Part shown: positions 14,447 through 21,587 of the stretch, in pieces
Position numbering within the stretch: position 1 is the first letter of the stretch
How the letters are laid out: every line of letters starts with the position of its first letter
Assembly: GCA_002347565.1 (NCBI GenBank)
Contig: DDXR01000066.1
Span: 1-22,930, forward strand
Reading direction: 5' to 3'
DNA: 22,930 nt
From: a bacterium UBP2_UBA2255
GTDB lineage: Bacteria > Edwardsbacteria > AC1 > EtOH8
Program-made: the position numbers and the translations under genes
Notes under the pieces: generated by a model
The model's input: the letters and a program-made list of their open reading frames with translations, nothing else
Told to the model about the DNA's origin: nothing
Databases searched by the model: none

Positions 14447-14459
14447 ACGGTTTTCCGGA

Positions 14460-15056
14460 TTACAACAGGGAGTAGCCCAGCATCACGGAGATCGTCGAGT
14501 TTTTGACGTCGGACTGCACTCCCAGCACCTCCTTGGGCACCTTGGACAGCCCCAGGTTGTAGCGGGCCTCGATCGAGAGCTTCATCGGCGTCTTGACCTC
14601 CGCCCCGATCACCAGCCCGACATCGGTGCCGTTGAGGTAGTTCTTGATGTCGGTCGATCCGGAGACGCCGCCGCCCGAGGCCGTGGCCGTGGCGCTCATT
14701 AACATACCGAACGACGGACCGACATAGACGCTGGGCACGATGATCGCGCCGAAGGAGTACTTCAGCAGCACGGGCACCTCGAGGTAGTTCTGCGTGGTCG
14801 AGAGGGTGACCCCGCTGATTGTCTCCTTGGCGCCCTTCTGGGAGAACAGCAGCTCCGGCTGGATCTTGAGGGCGATCAGGTCCAGCGTCAGGAAGGCGCC
14901 GCCCACGCCGCCCATCTTCATGTCCGGGCTGCCGGCGTCCGACCCCGTGTAGGTGGCCATGTTGATCCCGCCCTTGACGCCGAAGGACGGCAGCAGCGCC
15001 CAGGCCGGAGCGGCGGCGATGGCGGCGGCCAGCAGCAGGATGGCGGTCCGTTTCAT
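14460..15056 (-). CDS. Outer-membrane beta-barrel protein, paralogue of the 13775 gene
   Basis: 198 residues from ATG 15056, with GAAAGGAAAG upstream. The signal peptide is MKRTAILLLAAAIAAAPAWA with cleavage after residue 20. The mature part has VKGGINMATYTG, ELLFSQKGAKE, a NYLEVPVLLKYSF strand, VGPSFGMLMSATA, and a terminal NSTISVMLGYSLL. Strand order and the C-terminal signature match the downstream paralogue, so the two arose by tandem duplication and have since diverged to moderate identity. It is the first gene after a good promoter (15132-15104). As with other members of this barrel group, the transported substrate or partner is unknown. Confidence 0.87.
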   Translation of the reverse strand: MKRTAILLLAAAIAAAPAWALLPSFGVKGGINMATYTGSDAGSPDMKMGGVGGAFLTLDLIALKIQPELLFSQKGAKETISGVTLSTTQNYLEVPVLLKYSFGAIIVPSVYVGPSFGMLMSATATASGGGVSGSTDIKNYLNGTDVGLVIGAEVKTPMKLSIEARYNLGLSKVPKEVLGVQSDVKNSTISVMLGYSLL

Positions 15057-15103
15057 GGTGCTTTCCTTTCGGTTCGATTATCGATTGGCTTTTCTGCCCC
15101 CCT

Positions 15104-15132
15104 ATCATACGGAATCGGCCGCCAAAAGTCAA
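15104..15132 (-). promoter_or_regulatory. Promoter of the beta-barrel pair
   Basis: On the minus strand TTGACT (15132-15127), 17 bases, TATGAT (15109-15104): 5/6 matches in each hexamer with ideal spacing. It gives a leader of around 40 bases with a good Shine-Dalgarno. Confidence 0.75.
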
Positions 15133-15173
15133 GCCGGGCTTCCCGCCGGACGCGCGCCCGCGCAAAAAAAGCA

Positions 15174-15202
15174 TGGACAAACACCGGCAGAGGGTTTATA
15201 AT
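15174..15202 (+). promoter_or_regulatory. Promoter of parA
   Basis: TGGACA (15174-15179), 17 bases, TATAAT (15197-15202). Transcription near 15209 leaves a leader of about 35 bases before the parA ATG, and that leader contains no Shine-Dalgarno. This promoter is back to back with the barrel promoter; the two -35 boxes are 41 bases apart. Confidence 0.75.
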
Positions 15203-15243
15203 TCTTGCCCGGGTTCCCATCAAGCGCAACCGACAGCATCCTC

Positions 15244-16014
15244 ATGTCCCGCATCATCGCCATCGTCAACCAGAAGGGCGGGGTGGGCAAGACCACCTCC
15301 GCCATCAACCTGGCAGCCAGCCTGGCCGCGCTGGAGCGCCCGGTCCTGCTGGTGGACGCCGACCCGCAGGCCAACGCCACCAGCGGTCTGGGCTTCGACA
15401 AGAACGCCGTGGTGGCGGGGATCTACGACGTCCTGGTCGAGGGCGCGGACCTTTCTTCCATCATCCTCAAAACCAGCCTCGAGAAGCTGCATTTGGCGCC
15501 GTCGCAGATCGACCTGGCCGGCGCCGAGATCGAGCTGGTCGGCCGCGAGGGCCGCGAGAGCATCCTCAAGCCGGCGCTGGAATCCGTGGCGGGCCGCTAC
15601 GACTTCATCCTGATCGACTGCCCGCCCAGCCTCGGCCTGCTGACGGTCAACGCGCTGACCGCCGCCCACTCGGTATTCATCCCGATCCAGGCCGAGTACT
15701 ACGCGCTGGAGGGGCTGGGCCAGCTGATGAGCACCGTCGAGCTGGTCAGGAACGGCCTCAACCCGCAGCTGGAGATCGAGGGCATCCTGCTGACCATGTT
15801 CGACGCCCGCCTCAACCTGGCCAACCAGGTGGCCGCCGAGCTGAAGCAGCACTTCGCCGGCAAGGTCTACAAGACGGTGATCAACCGCAGCGTGCGGCTG
15901 GCCGAGGCGCCCTCGCACGGCAAGCCGATCATCCTGTACGACGTCAACTCCGGCGGCGCCCAGAGCTACCTGGCCCTGGCCCGCGAGGTGGCGGCGCACC
16001 ACAAGAAAAAATAG
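15244..16014 (+). CDS. parA: Chromosome-partitioning ATPase ParA (Soj)
   Basis: 256 residues from ATG 15244, short type without an N-terminal DNA-binding domain, as in chromosomal ParA. ParA is a DNA-bound ATPase that moves ParB-parS complexes and so segregates origins. The deviant Walker A KGGVGKTT (11-18) with signature Lys11, the A' element LLVDADPQAN (35-44) and the Walker B ILIDCPPS are all present. The C-terminal basic region follows. The TTG-started frame at 15205 would add 13 residues not seen in the family. The leader has no Shine-Dalgarno. parB is not next in line; it lies 3.9 kb further on, behind five other genes on the same strand. Confidence 0.94.
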   Translation: MSRIIAIVNQKGGVGKTTSAINLAASLAALERPVLLVDADPQANATSGLGFDKNAVVAGIYDVLVEGADLSSIILKTSLEKLHLAPSQIDLAGAEIELVGREGRESILKPALESVAGRYDFILIDCPPSLGLLTVNALTAAHSVFIPIQAEYYALEGLGQLMSTVELVRNGLNPQLEIEGILLTMFDARLNLANQVAAELKQHFAGKVYKTVINRSVRLAEAPSHGKPIILYDVNSGGAQSYLALAREVAAHHKKK

Positions 16015-16033
16015 ACGTGCGGGAGGGCGGCCG

Positions 16034-16669
16034 ATGAAGCTCCGGGCAATCAGGACCCTGCTGTGCGCCGCCGCGCTGGCGGCCCTGGCCGCGACCAACT
16101 TCGGCTGCGCCACGCTGGGCGAGATCGCCGCCACCATCAGCAACCTGCAGCGGCTCAAGTTCCGGGTGGCCGGCGTCTCCGGCTTCACCGTGGCGGAGAT
16201 CGGCATCGCGCAGAAGCAGCGGCTGGCGGACTTCACCGTGATGGACGGCATCCGCCTGGCGGCGGCCTACCAGGGGAAGAAGCTGCCGGCCAGCTTCACC
16301 CTCAACATCGAGGCCGTCAACCCCAACGACGGCACTGGCGGTTCGCCGCAAACGGCCTCCACGCTGACCAGCTTCGCCTGGCGGCTGCTGATCGACGACA
16401 AGCCGACCGTGGCCGGCGACATCACGCGGCCGATCGAGATCCCCGGCACCGGCCAGGCCTCGGTGATCCCGCTGCAGATCGAGATCGACCTGGTGCAGTT
16501 CTTCCAGGACAAGGGATACAACGACCTGCTCAACCTGGCGCTGGCCCTGGGCGGGATGAAGAGCGACATCACCCGGCTGGCGCTGGACGCCCAGCCCCGC
16601 GTCACCACGCCGCTGGGCGAGATCGCCTACCCCGGCCGGATCACGGTGGTTTCGAAGGAATACCGGTAA
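16034..16669 (+). CDS. LEA-type (LEA14/WHy-like) exported protein, possible lipoprotein
   Basis: 211 residues, GGGAGG before ATG 16034. The N-terminus is a signal sequence ending N-F-G-C at Cys25, which would be lipidated although Asn at -3 is unusual. The rest has F-T-L-N-I-E-A-V-N-P-N-D (about 96-107), W-R-L-L-I-D-D-K-P-T-V-A-G-D and I-P-G-T-G-Q-A-S-V-I-P-L-Q, the layout of LEA_2/WHy domains: a strand ending in NPN, a 'wrl.i.g..va.G' strand, and a 'ipg.g...v.vpl' strand. Those domains are immunoglobulin-like and are linked to desiccation in plants; bacterial roles are unknown. It begins 20 bases after parA and is probably in the parA transcript. Confidence 0.75.
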   Translation: MKLRAIRTLLCAAALAALAATNFGCATLGEIAATISNLQRLKFRVAGVSGFTVAEIGIAQKQRLADFTVMDGIRLAAAYQGKKLPASFTLNIEAVNPNDGTGGSPQTASTLTSFAWRLLIDDKPTVAGDITRPIEIPGTGQASVIPLQIEIDLVQFFQDKGYNDLLNLALALGGMKSDITRLALDAQPRVTTPLGEIAYPGRITVVSKEYR

Positions 16670-16690
16670 CGGTCCGGAGCGACTTCGCGC

Positions 16691-17812
16691 ATGAGACGGA
16701 TCTTCGCGCTGGCCCTGCTCTCCGCGACGGCGTCCGCAGCGCCGCTGGAAGACATCATGTTCTCGCCGTTCTGGGACTTCTACGCAATGAACCGTCTATC
16801 GCCGACCGCGTGTGGCCGCGGGTATGCTGGCGTGGCCGCGTTCGGCGATGTCTCATCCACGCTGCTCAATCCTGCTTCATGTAAAACCAACGGTCGCTTT
16901 GAGTCCGTTCTCGCATATTGTTACAAGAGCGAACTGCCTTGGCTCCGTGACCTCTGGGACGAGATCGGGGAAACGCACCTGAAAACCATTCACCCCTGCA
17001 TTCTGGCGGGTATTAGTGGACATCTCGGTCCATTGAATGCCGGTGTCCTGTATTACAACCGTTCAAGTTACCGCCTGGACCTGGGTCTAAATTATAACAC
17101 CGGACCTAACGGCGAAGACCTCGGCAGGGTTATGGCCTACGAGGACGTACGCGTTAGCGTCATCTCAATACCGGTGACGTATCGATTCGCGAATGTCGTT
17201 TCGGTCGGTTTAAGCGCTGATATCGGCTATTATGCAAGATATCTGCATTCGCTAAGTGATTTCCGGCAGTCCTTCATGCATGTGATCCCACGTTTTGGTT
17301 ACATCGTTGGTCCGATACGCGGAATGTCGTTCGGCACTTCATTCGAACCGAGATCCACATCAACGTATGAAGCTGTACTTTTTCCGGATTATACGCGTGA
17401 GGACTATTCTATCAACGTGATGTATGCCAACACATACCCTGCGAAATACGACATGGGGATTTCGTACCGTGCACCAAACATACCGCTAACCGCCCTCCTC
17501 GATATCAATCATGTCTGGACGCGAAGTTGCGCACGCGGTCTCCGGAACCGTCATGATGTAAAAATCGGGGTCGAATATACCGTGCGGAACATTGTCGCCA
17601 GGGTCGGGTTTTTTACTCTTTACGATTACCGTATCGGCCCGGTTTTCTCGCTCGACCCCTACGCGGGGTCGGCGCACCAATATTTCCTGACCGCCGGAGC
17701 GACTATTCCCGGACGCGTACCCGTTACGGTCGGAATAATGGACAGCCACCTTCTCTCTCGCGGCGAATGGAAAACGACCATGGTCACCGTCTGCCTCAAT
17801 TATCAAAGGTGA
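16691..17812 (+). CDS. FadL/PorV-like outer-membrane protein, AT-richer than neighbours
   Basis: 373 residues. A short signal peptide (MRRIFALALLSATASAAP) is followed by an N-terminal region with 'G..YAGVAAFGDVSSTLLNPAS', the 'G.gya..a..dd.sal..NPA' pattern of FadL/PorV/UPF0164-type 14-stranded barrels. The remainder alternates short amphipathic strands, many Tyr and Gly, and ends in VTVCLNYQR. No family name is certain. The signal-peptide part is GC-rich, but from about 16800 to 17800 composition falls to around half G+C, with AT-ending codons, unlike every gene on either side. It lies 21 bases after the LEA gene and 7 before ppk2. Confidence 0.72.
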   Translation: MRRIFALALLSATASAAPLEDIMFSPFWDFYAMNRLSPTACGRGYAGVAAFGDVSSTLLNPASCKTNGRFESVLAYCYKSELPWLRDLWDEIGETHLKTIHPCILAGISGHLGPLNAGVLYYNRSSYRLDLGLNYNTGPNGEDLGRVMAYEDVRVSVISIPVTYRFANVVSVGLSADIGYYARYLHSLSDFRQSFMHVIPRFGYIVGPIRGMSFGTSFEPRSTSTYEAVLFPDYTREDYSINVMYANTYPAKYDMGISYRAPNIPLTALLDINHVWTRSCARGLRNRHDVKIGVEYTVRNIVARVGFFTLYDYRIGPVFSLDPYAGSAHQYFLTAGATIPGRVPVTVGIMDSHLLSRGEWKTTMVTVCLNYQR

Positions 17813-17819
17813 GCAATCC

Positions 17820-18638
17820 ATGGACCTCAAGAAACTCTCAAAACAGCTCCTGGTCAAGTCCGGCAAAAGGCTCAAGCTCTCGAAGATCCGGCCGGACTGG
17901 ACCTGCGGCCTCAAGGACAAGGAGGAAGCCCTCAAGGCCATCGCCAAGAACCAGGAGAAGATGGCCGAACTGCAGCACCTGCTGTACGCCGAGAACAAGC
18001 ACGCCCTGCTGGTGGTGTTCCAGGGCATGGACGCCTGCGGCAAGGACGGCACGGTGCGCACCGTGATGCGCGGCGTCAACCCGCAGGGCTGCCGCGTCCA
18101 CTCCTTCAAGGCGCCCACCGCCCAGGAGCTGGACCACGACTTTTTATGGCGCATCCACCAGGTGGTGCCGCCCCGCGGCGAGATCGGCATCTTCAACCGC
18201 TCGCACTACGAGGACGTGCTGGTGGTGCGGGTCCACAAACTCGTGCCGGAAGCTGTGTGGTCGAAGCGCTACAAGCAGATCAACGACTTCGAGCGCACCC
18301 TGGCCCGCAACGGCACCACCATCCTCAAGTTCTTCCTGCACCTCAGCAAGGACGAGCAGAAGCAGCGGCTGCAGGAGCGGCTGGACGACCCGGCCAAGAG
18401 CTGGAAGATGAACCCGGCCGACCTCAAGGAGCGGGACCTCTGGAAGAAGTACATGGAGGCCTACCAGGACGCGCTGGCCCAGTGCAGCACGCCCTGGGCC
18501 CCCTGGTACGTGATACCGGCCGACCGCAACTGGTTCCGCAACCTGGCGGTGTCGCAGATCATCGTGGAGACGCTGCAGTCGCTGCGGATGAAGTTCCCCG
18601 CGCCGGACTTCGACCCCGGGAAGATCATCATCAAATAG
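17820..18638 (+). CDS. ppk2: Polyphosphate kinase 2 family protein
   Basis: 272 residues, typical for one-domain PPK2. These enzymes transfer phosphate between polyphosphate and nucleotides (NDP or NMP). Walker A is GMDACGKDGT (69-78), the 'lid'/Walker B region is FNRSHYEDVL (125-134), and the conserved WKMNPADLKERDLWKKY helix and PWYVIPADRNWFRN are present, so the site is complete. The GMDACGKDGT wording fits classes that phosphorylate ADP or AMP, but subclass needs alignment. ATG 17820 follows AAAGGTGAG. Its neighbours give no obvious reason for its position between parA and parB. Confidence 0.94.
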   Translation: MDLKKLSKQLLVKSGKRLKLSKIRPDWTCGLKDKEEALKAIAKNQEKMAELQHLLYAENKHALLVVFQGMDACGKDGTVRTVMRGVNPQGCRVHSFKAPTAQELDHDFLWRIHQVVPPRGEIGIFNRSHYEDVLVVRVHKLVPEAVWSKRYKQINDFERTLARNGTTILKFFLHLSKDEQKQRLQERLDDPAKSWKMNPADLKERDLWKKYMEAYQDALAQCSTPWAPWYVIPADRNWFRNLAVSQIIVETLQSLRMKFPAPDFDPGKIIIK

Positions 18639-18651
18639 CGCCGGAGGGACA

Positions 18652-19209
18652 ATGCAGGTCAAGGGCACCGCCATCATCGTGCTGCCCAAGTTCATCGAGG
18701 CCGCCTTCGGCGCGGAGGGCCTGGCCCGGTGGACGGCCGCGCTCTCCAGCGAGGCCCGCAGGATCTACAACGGCGCGGTGATGACCTCGGAATGGTACCC
18801 CATCAAGGAGGCCTACCTGGAGCCCACCGCGCTGATGTGCGAACTGTTCTATACGGGCGACGTCCGGGGGGCGAGGGCGCTGGGGCGGTTCAGCGCCGAC
18901 TACTCGCTGCGCGGCGTGTACAAGGCGTTCGTCAAGCTGTCCTCGTTGTCGCTGTTCATCAACCGGACCGCCGGCATCCTGCAGACCTACTACAAACCCT
19001 GCCAGGCCAGGGTGACGCTGGTCGAGCCCGGCCGGGCCGCGCTGCAGATCACCCTGTTCCCCCTGCCGTCCGAGCTGGCCGAGCAGCGCATCGCGGGGTG
19101 GACCGAACGGGCCCTCGAGATCCACGGCAAGAAGGGCGTCGAGGTCTCGGTCCCCCGGTCGCTGGCCCGGGGCGATTCCTGCACCGAGTTCGCCGGCAGT
19201 TGGACCTGA
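18652..19209 (+). CDS. DUF2378-like protein, first copy
   Basis: 185 residues, GGAGGG before ATG 18652, which follows ppk2 by 13 bases. The opening V-K-G-T-A-x-I-V-L-P-K-F-I and the conserved WYPIKEAYLEPTALMCELFY and SLRGVYKAFVKLSS segments match the DUF2378 (TIGR02265) pattern as I remember it: 'vkG.al..l..f....yG.e.l', a WYP core and an 'lGr..a......vyk.f' helix. That family is abundant in myxobacteria and has an HNOB-like helical fold, with no established function. There is no signal peptide or TM helix. It is paralogous to the next gene, with about half of positions identical and no indels. Confidence 0.72.
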   Translation: MQVKGTAIIVLPKFIEAAFGAEGLARWTAALSSEARRIYNGAVMTSEWYPIKEAYLEPTALMCELFYTGDVRGARALGRFSADYSLRGVYKAFVKLSSLSLFINRTAGILQTYYKPCQARVTLVEPGRAALQITLFPLPSELAEQRIAGWTERALEIHGKKGVEVSVPRSLARGDSCTEFAGSWT

Positions 19210-19234
19210 GCAGCAACACCGAGCCGGAGGAGCC

Positions 19235-19792
19235 ATGGAAGTGAAGGGAACCGCCATCGCCGTCCTGCCCAAGTTCATCGGGGAGAAGCACGGGCCGGAA
19301 GCGCTCAAGCGCTGGCTGGACGGGCTGGCGCCAGCTGCCAGGACCGTGTTCCGCGACGGCGTGATGCTGTCGGACTGGTACCCGATCAAGGAGACCTACC
19401 TGGAACCCACCGCCCTGATGTGCGAGCTGTTCTACAACGGCGACAGCATCGGGGCCCACGAGATCGGGCGTTACAGCGCGGAGTACGCGCTGCGGGGCAT
19501 CTACAAGGCGTTCGTCAAGCTGAGCTCGGTGCGGAGCTTCATCTCGCGCGCCAATGCCGTGATGACCACCTACTACAAGCCCAGCGCCATGGAGATCTTC
19601 ACGGTCGAGCCCAACCGTCTGGTGCTGCACATGGCCATCTTCCCGGTGCCCAGCGAGCATGCCGAGCTGCGGATCGCCGGCTGGGTCCAGCGCAGCCTGG
19701 AGATCCATGGCTGCCGCGACGTGACCTGGGCCATCCCGCGCTCGTTCACGCGCCAGGACCCGCTGACCGAGCTGGTGTTCACCTGGCGGTAA
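19235..19792 (+). CDS. DUF2378-like protein, second copy
   Basis: 185 residues, the same length as its upstream paralogue and colinear without gaps. GGAGGAG precedes ATG 19235, 25 bases after the first copy. Conserved in both are G-T-A-I-x-V-L-P-K-F-I, W-Y-P-I-K-E-x-Y-L-E-P-T-A-L-M-C-E-L-F-Y, R-G-x-Y-K-A-F-V-K-L-S-S, T-Y-Y-K-P, S-L/A-L-E-I-H-G and a final W-T/W-R. The central core is almost invariant and the ends have drifted, which suggests that the core is the functional part and that the pair may act as a heterodimer (inference). It is upstream of parB by 85 bases. Confidence 0.72.
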   Translation: MEVKGTAIAVLPKFIGEKHGPEALKRWLDGLAPAARTVFRDGVMLSDWYPIKETYLEPTALMCELFYNGDSIGAHEIGRYSAEYALRGIYKAFVKLSSVRSFISRANAVMTTYYKPSAMEIFTVEPNRLVLHMAIFPVPSEHAELRIAGWVQRSLEIHGCRDVTWAIPRSFTRQDPLTELVFTWR

Positions 19793-19877
19793 CGCGGCCG
19801 CGTCACCGGTCGTTCGTTCTTTGCTGTTCGCGGTCGGTCAAGCTCGCAGATACTGTCACCACTACCACGGAGCATCA

Positions 19878-20762
19878 ATGGCTGCACCCAAACGGGGCCT
19901 GGGCAAGGGCCTTTCGGCGCTGATCCCGGCGCGGGCATCGTCCGCGCCCGCGGCCGCCCTCCATCCCGAGGGGGTGGAGCGGCACCTCAAGGCGGCCGAC
20001 ATCAAGCCCAACCGCTTCCAGCCGCGCCACTCCTTCCGCGACGAGTCGCTGGCCGAGCTGATGCAGTCGATCAGGGAGAAGGGCGTGATCGAGCCCGTAA
20101 TCGTGCGGCGCTCCGGCGCCGGCTACGAGCTGATCGCGGGCGAGCGGCGGCTGCGGGCCGTGCAGAAGCTGGGCCTGGCCCAGATCCCGGCCATCGTGCG
20201 CCAGGCCACCGACCAGGAGGCGCTGGAGCTGGCGCTGATCGAGAACATCCAGCGCGAGAACCTCAACGCCATGGAGGAGGCCCGGGCGTACGAGCGCCTG
20301 CAGCGGGAGTTCCTGCTGACCCAGGAGGGGCTGGCCAAGAAGGTCGGCAAGGAGCGCTCCACCGTGGCCAACAGCCTGCGCCTGCTGATGCTGCCGGTGC
20401 CGGTGCAGAAGCTGCTGGAGGACGACAAGCTGACGGCCGGCCACGCCCGCGCCATCCTGATGATCGCCGACCCCGCCCGCCAGATCTCCGCGGCCCGCGA
20501 GGTCGTGGACAAGGGGTACTCGGTGCGCGAGGCCGAGGCCCTGGCCCGGGGCGGCAGCGCCCGCGCCGCCGTCCGCGCCCCCGGCAGAAAGGCGCGGAAC
20601 CTCGACCAGTACCTGTCCAACATCCAGAACGAGCTGCAGCGGGCGCTGGGCACCAGGGTGCGGCTGGTCAGCCAGGGCAAGGAAAAGGGCAAGATCGAGA
20701 TCGAGTACTACTCCAACCACGACTTCGAGCGGATCCTGAAGAAGCTGGACATCAAGCTGTGA
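19878..20762 (+). CDS. parB: Chromosome-partitioning protein ParB (Spo0J)
   Basis: 294 residues from ATG 19878 with CGGAG upstream; the longer frame from 19821 adds a non-homologous 19 residues. ParB is a CTP-dependent DNA clamp that loads at parS and stimulates ParA. The N-terminal KRGLGKGLSALI (5-16) is the ParA-stimulating peptide. The CTP-binding motifs are GERRLRA (88-94) and ENIQREN (122-128). A helix-turn-helix follows (about 145-172), and the C-terminal region (about 230-294) should dimerise. I saw no TGTTTCACGTGAAACA-like parS site in the window, so the sites must be elsewhere or diverged. Confidence 0.95.
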   Translation: MAAPKRGLGKGLSALIPARASSAPAAALHPEGVERHLKAADIKPNRFQPRHSFRDESLAELMQSIREKGVIEPVIVRRSGAGYELIAGERRLRAVQKLGLAQIPAIVRQATDQEALELALIENIQRENLNAMEEARAYERLQREFLLTQEGLAKKVGKERSTVANSLRLLMLPVPVQKLLEDDKLTAGHARAILMIADPARQISAAREVVDKGYSVREAEALARGGSARAAVRAPGRKARNLDQYLSNIQNELQRALGTRVRLVSQGKEKGKIEIEYYSNHDFERILKKLDIKL

Positions 20763-20780
20763 TCCTCCCGCTCTGCAGCA

Positions 20781-20862
20781 TGTCATTCCAGCGAAGGCTG
20801 GAATCCTTTCCTGGATGCCTGCCGGAGTTTATCCCGCACACTGATGCGGGACAGGCATGACA
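20781..20862 (+). repeat. Dispersed repeat, copy A (TGTCAT...ATGACA)
   Basis: 82 bases bounded by the 6-bp inverted ends TGTCAT (20781-20786) and ATGACA (20857-20862). It starts with TCATTCCAGCGAAGGCTGGAAT, a self-complementary hairpin, followed by GCCGGAGTTTATCCCGCA and a second hairpin. Copy B at 21478-21562 aligns to its reverse complement. Its first hairpin may also end parB transcription. Confidence 0.8.
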
Positions 20863-20876
20863 ACCAAGGTGATTCC

Positions 20877-20906
20877 CCTCCGTGTCTCTGTGCCTCTGTG
20901 GCGAAC
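20877..20906 (+). repeat. Fragment of a common 'gtgcctctgtggcgaa' intergenic repeat
   Basis: CTCCGTGTCTCTGTGCCTCTGTGGCGAACC-type text between copy A and the adenosine-kinase start resembles a short dispersed repeat I have met in several bacterial genomes. No second copy is in this window, so identity is from memory. Confidence 0.35.
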
Positions 20907-20921
20907 CATAAGGAGCGACGC

Positions 20922-21404
20922 ATGGAACTGAAGCTGGTCCCCGTCAACAAGCCCGAGGAGGTCAACGTCATCCTCGGCCAGGCGCACTTCATCAAGACCG
21001 TCGAGGACCTCTACGAGATCATGGTGACCTCGGTGCCGGACATCAAGTTCGGGCTGGCGTTCTGCGAGGCCTCGGGCGCCTGCCTGATCCGGGCTGAGGG
21101 CACCGACGACGCCCTCAAGTCGCTGGCGGTGGAGAACCTCAAGGACATCGGCGCCGGGCACGCCTTCCTGATCATGCTCAAAGACGCCTACCCGGTCAAC
21201 GTGCTGACCGCGGTCAAGGCCTGCCCCGAGGTCTGCCAGGTGTTCTGCGCCACCGCCAACCCGGTCCAAGTGATCGTCGCCGAGAGCGAGCAGGGCCGCG
21301 GCATCCTGGGCGTGATCGACGGCCACGCGCCCAAGGGCGTGGAGGACGAGTCCTGGATCAAGTGGCGCAAGGACCTGCTGCGGCAGATCGGCTACAAGCG
21401 GTGA
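20922..21404 (+). CDS. Adenosine-specific kinase-like protein (PF04008)
   Basis: 160 residues from ATG 20922 with AAGGAG upstream. The whole-length pattern fits the small 'adenosine specific kinase' family, first described from archaea: MELKLVPVNKPEEVNVILGQAHFIKTVEDL, DIKFGLAFCEASGACLIR, GAGHAFLIMLKDAYPVNVL and CQVFCATANPVQVIVAE. This family binds nucleotides and phosphorylates adenosine in the single studied example; bacterial function is uncertain. Length is normal for the family and it is probably a cytoplasmic homo-oligomer. The upstream frame from 20844 runs through the repeats and is not real. The gene is framed by the two opposite-facing copies of an 80-bp repeat. Confidence 0.85.
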   Translation: MELKLVPVNKPEEVNVILGQAHFIKTVEDLYEIMVTSVPDIKFGLAFCEASGACLIRAEGTDDALKSLAVENLKDIGAGHAFLIMLKDAYPVNVLTAVKACPEVCQVFCATANPVQVIVAESEQGRGILGVIDGHAPKGVEDESWIKWRKDLLRQIGYKR

Positions 21405-21411
21405 AATATTT

Positions 21412-21446
21412 GGGACGCGGATGAACGCAGATCACCGCAGATCAGC
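21412..21446 (+). repeat. Short direct-repeat tract (gcagatcaccgcagatca)
   Basis: GGACGCGGATGAACGCAGATCACCGCAGATCAG contains two adjacent GCAGATCA units and a related GCGGATGA. It resembles another well-known dispersed intergenic repeat. It follows the adenosine-kinase stop by seven bases. Confidence 0.5.
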
Positions 21447-21477
21447 CCTGTTTCCCTGATCGCTTGATTCCCCCGGC

Positions 21478-21562
21478 GTCATCCCCGCCCCGCATCGCCG
21501 TGCGGGGTAAACTCCGGCGGGAATCCTGGATCACATGGATTCCTGCTTTCGCAGGAATGACA
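21478..21562 (-). repeat. Dispersed repeat, copy B, inverted relative to copy A
   Basis: Read on the minus strand it starts TGTCATTCCTGCGAAAGCAGGAAT and continues to GCCGGAGTTTACCCCGCA, matching copy A (20781-20862) along its length with about ten substitutions and a few extra bases. The right end reads ATGACG, one base off copy A. The TTCCTGCTTTCGCAGGAA hairpin lies just ahead of the acyl-CoA synthetase. Confidence 0.8.
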
Positions 21563-21587
21563 CGCTTGCCCCCAACGGAGGAGCCTC

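Noticed and set aside
13972..15180. Minus-strand 402-codon frame over both barrel genes
   Set aside because: Its frame is shifted relative to both recognisable barrels and reads across the terminator; translation is low complexity.
15057..20921. parS site (TGTTTCACGTGAAACA-like) near parA/parB
   Set aside because: I scanned the gaps and genes and found no 16-bp palindrome of this kind.
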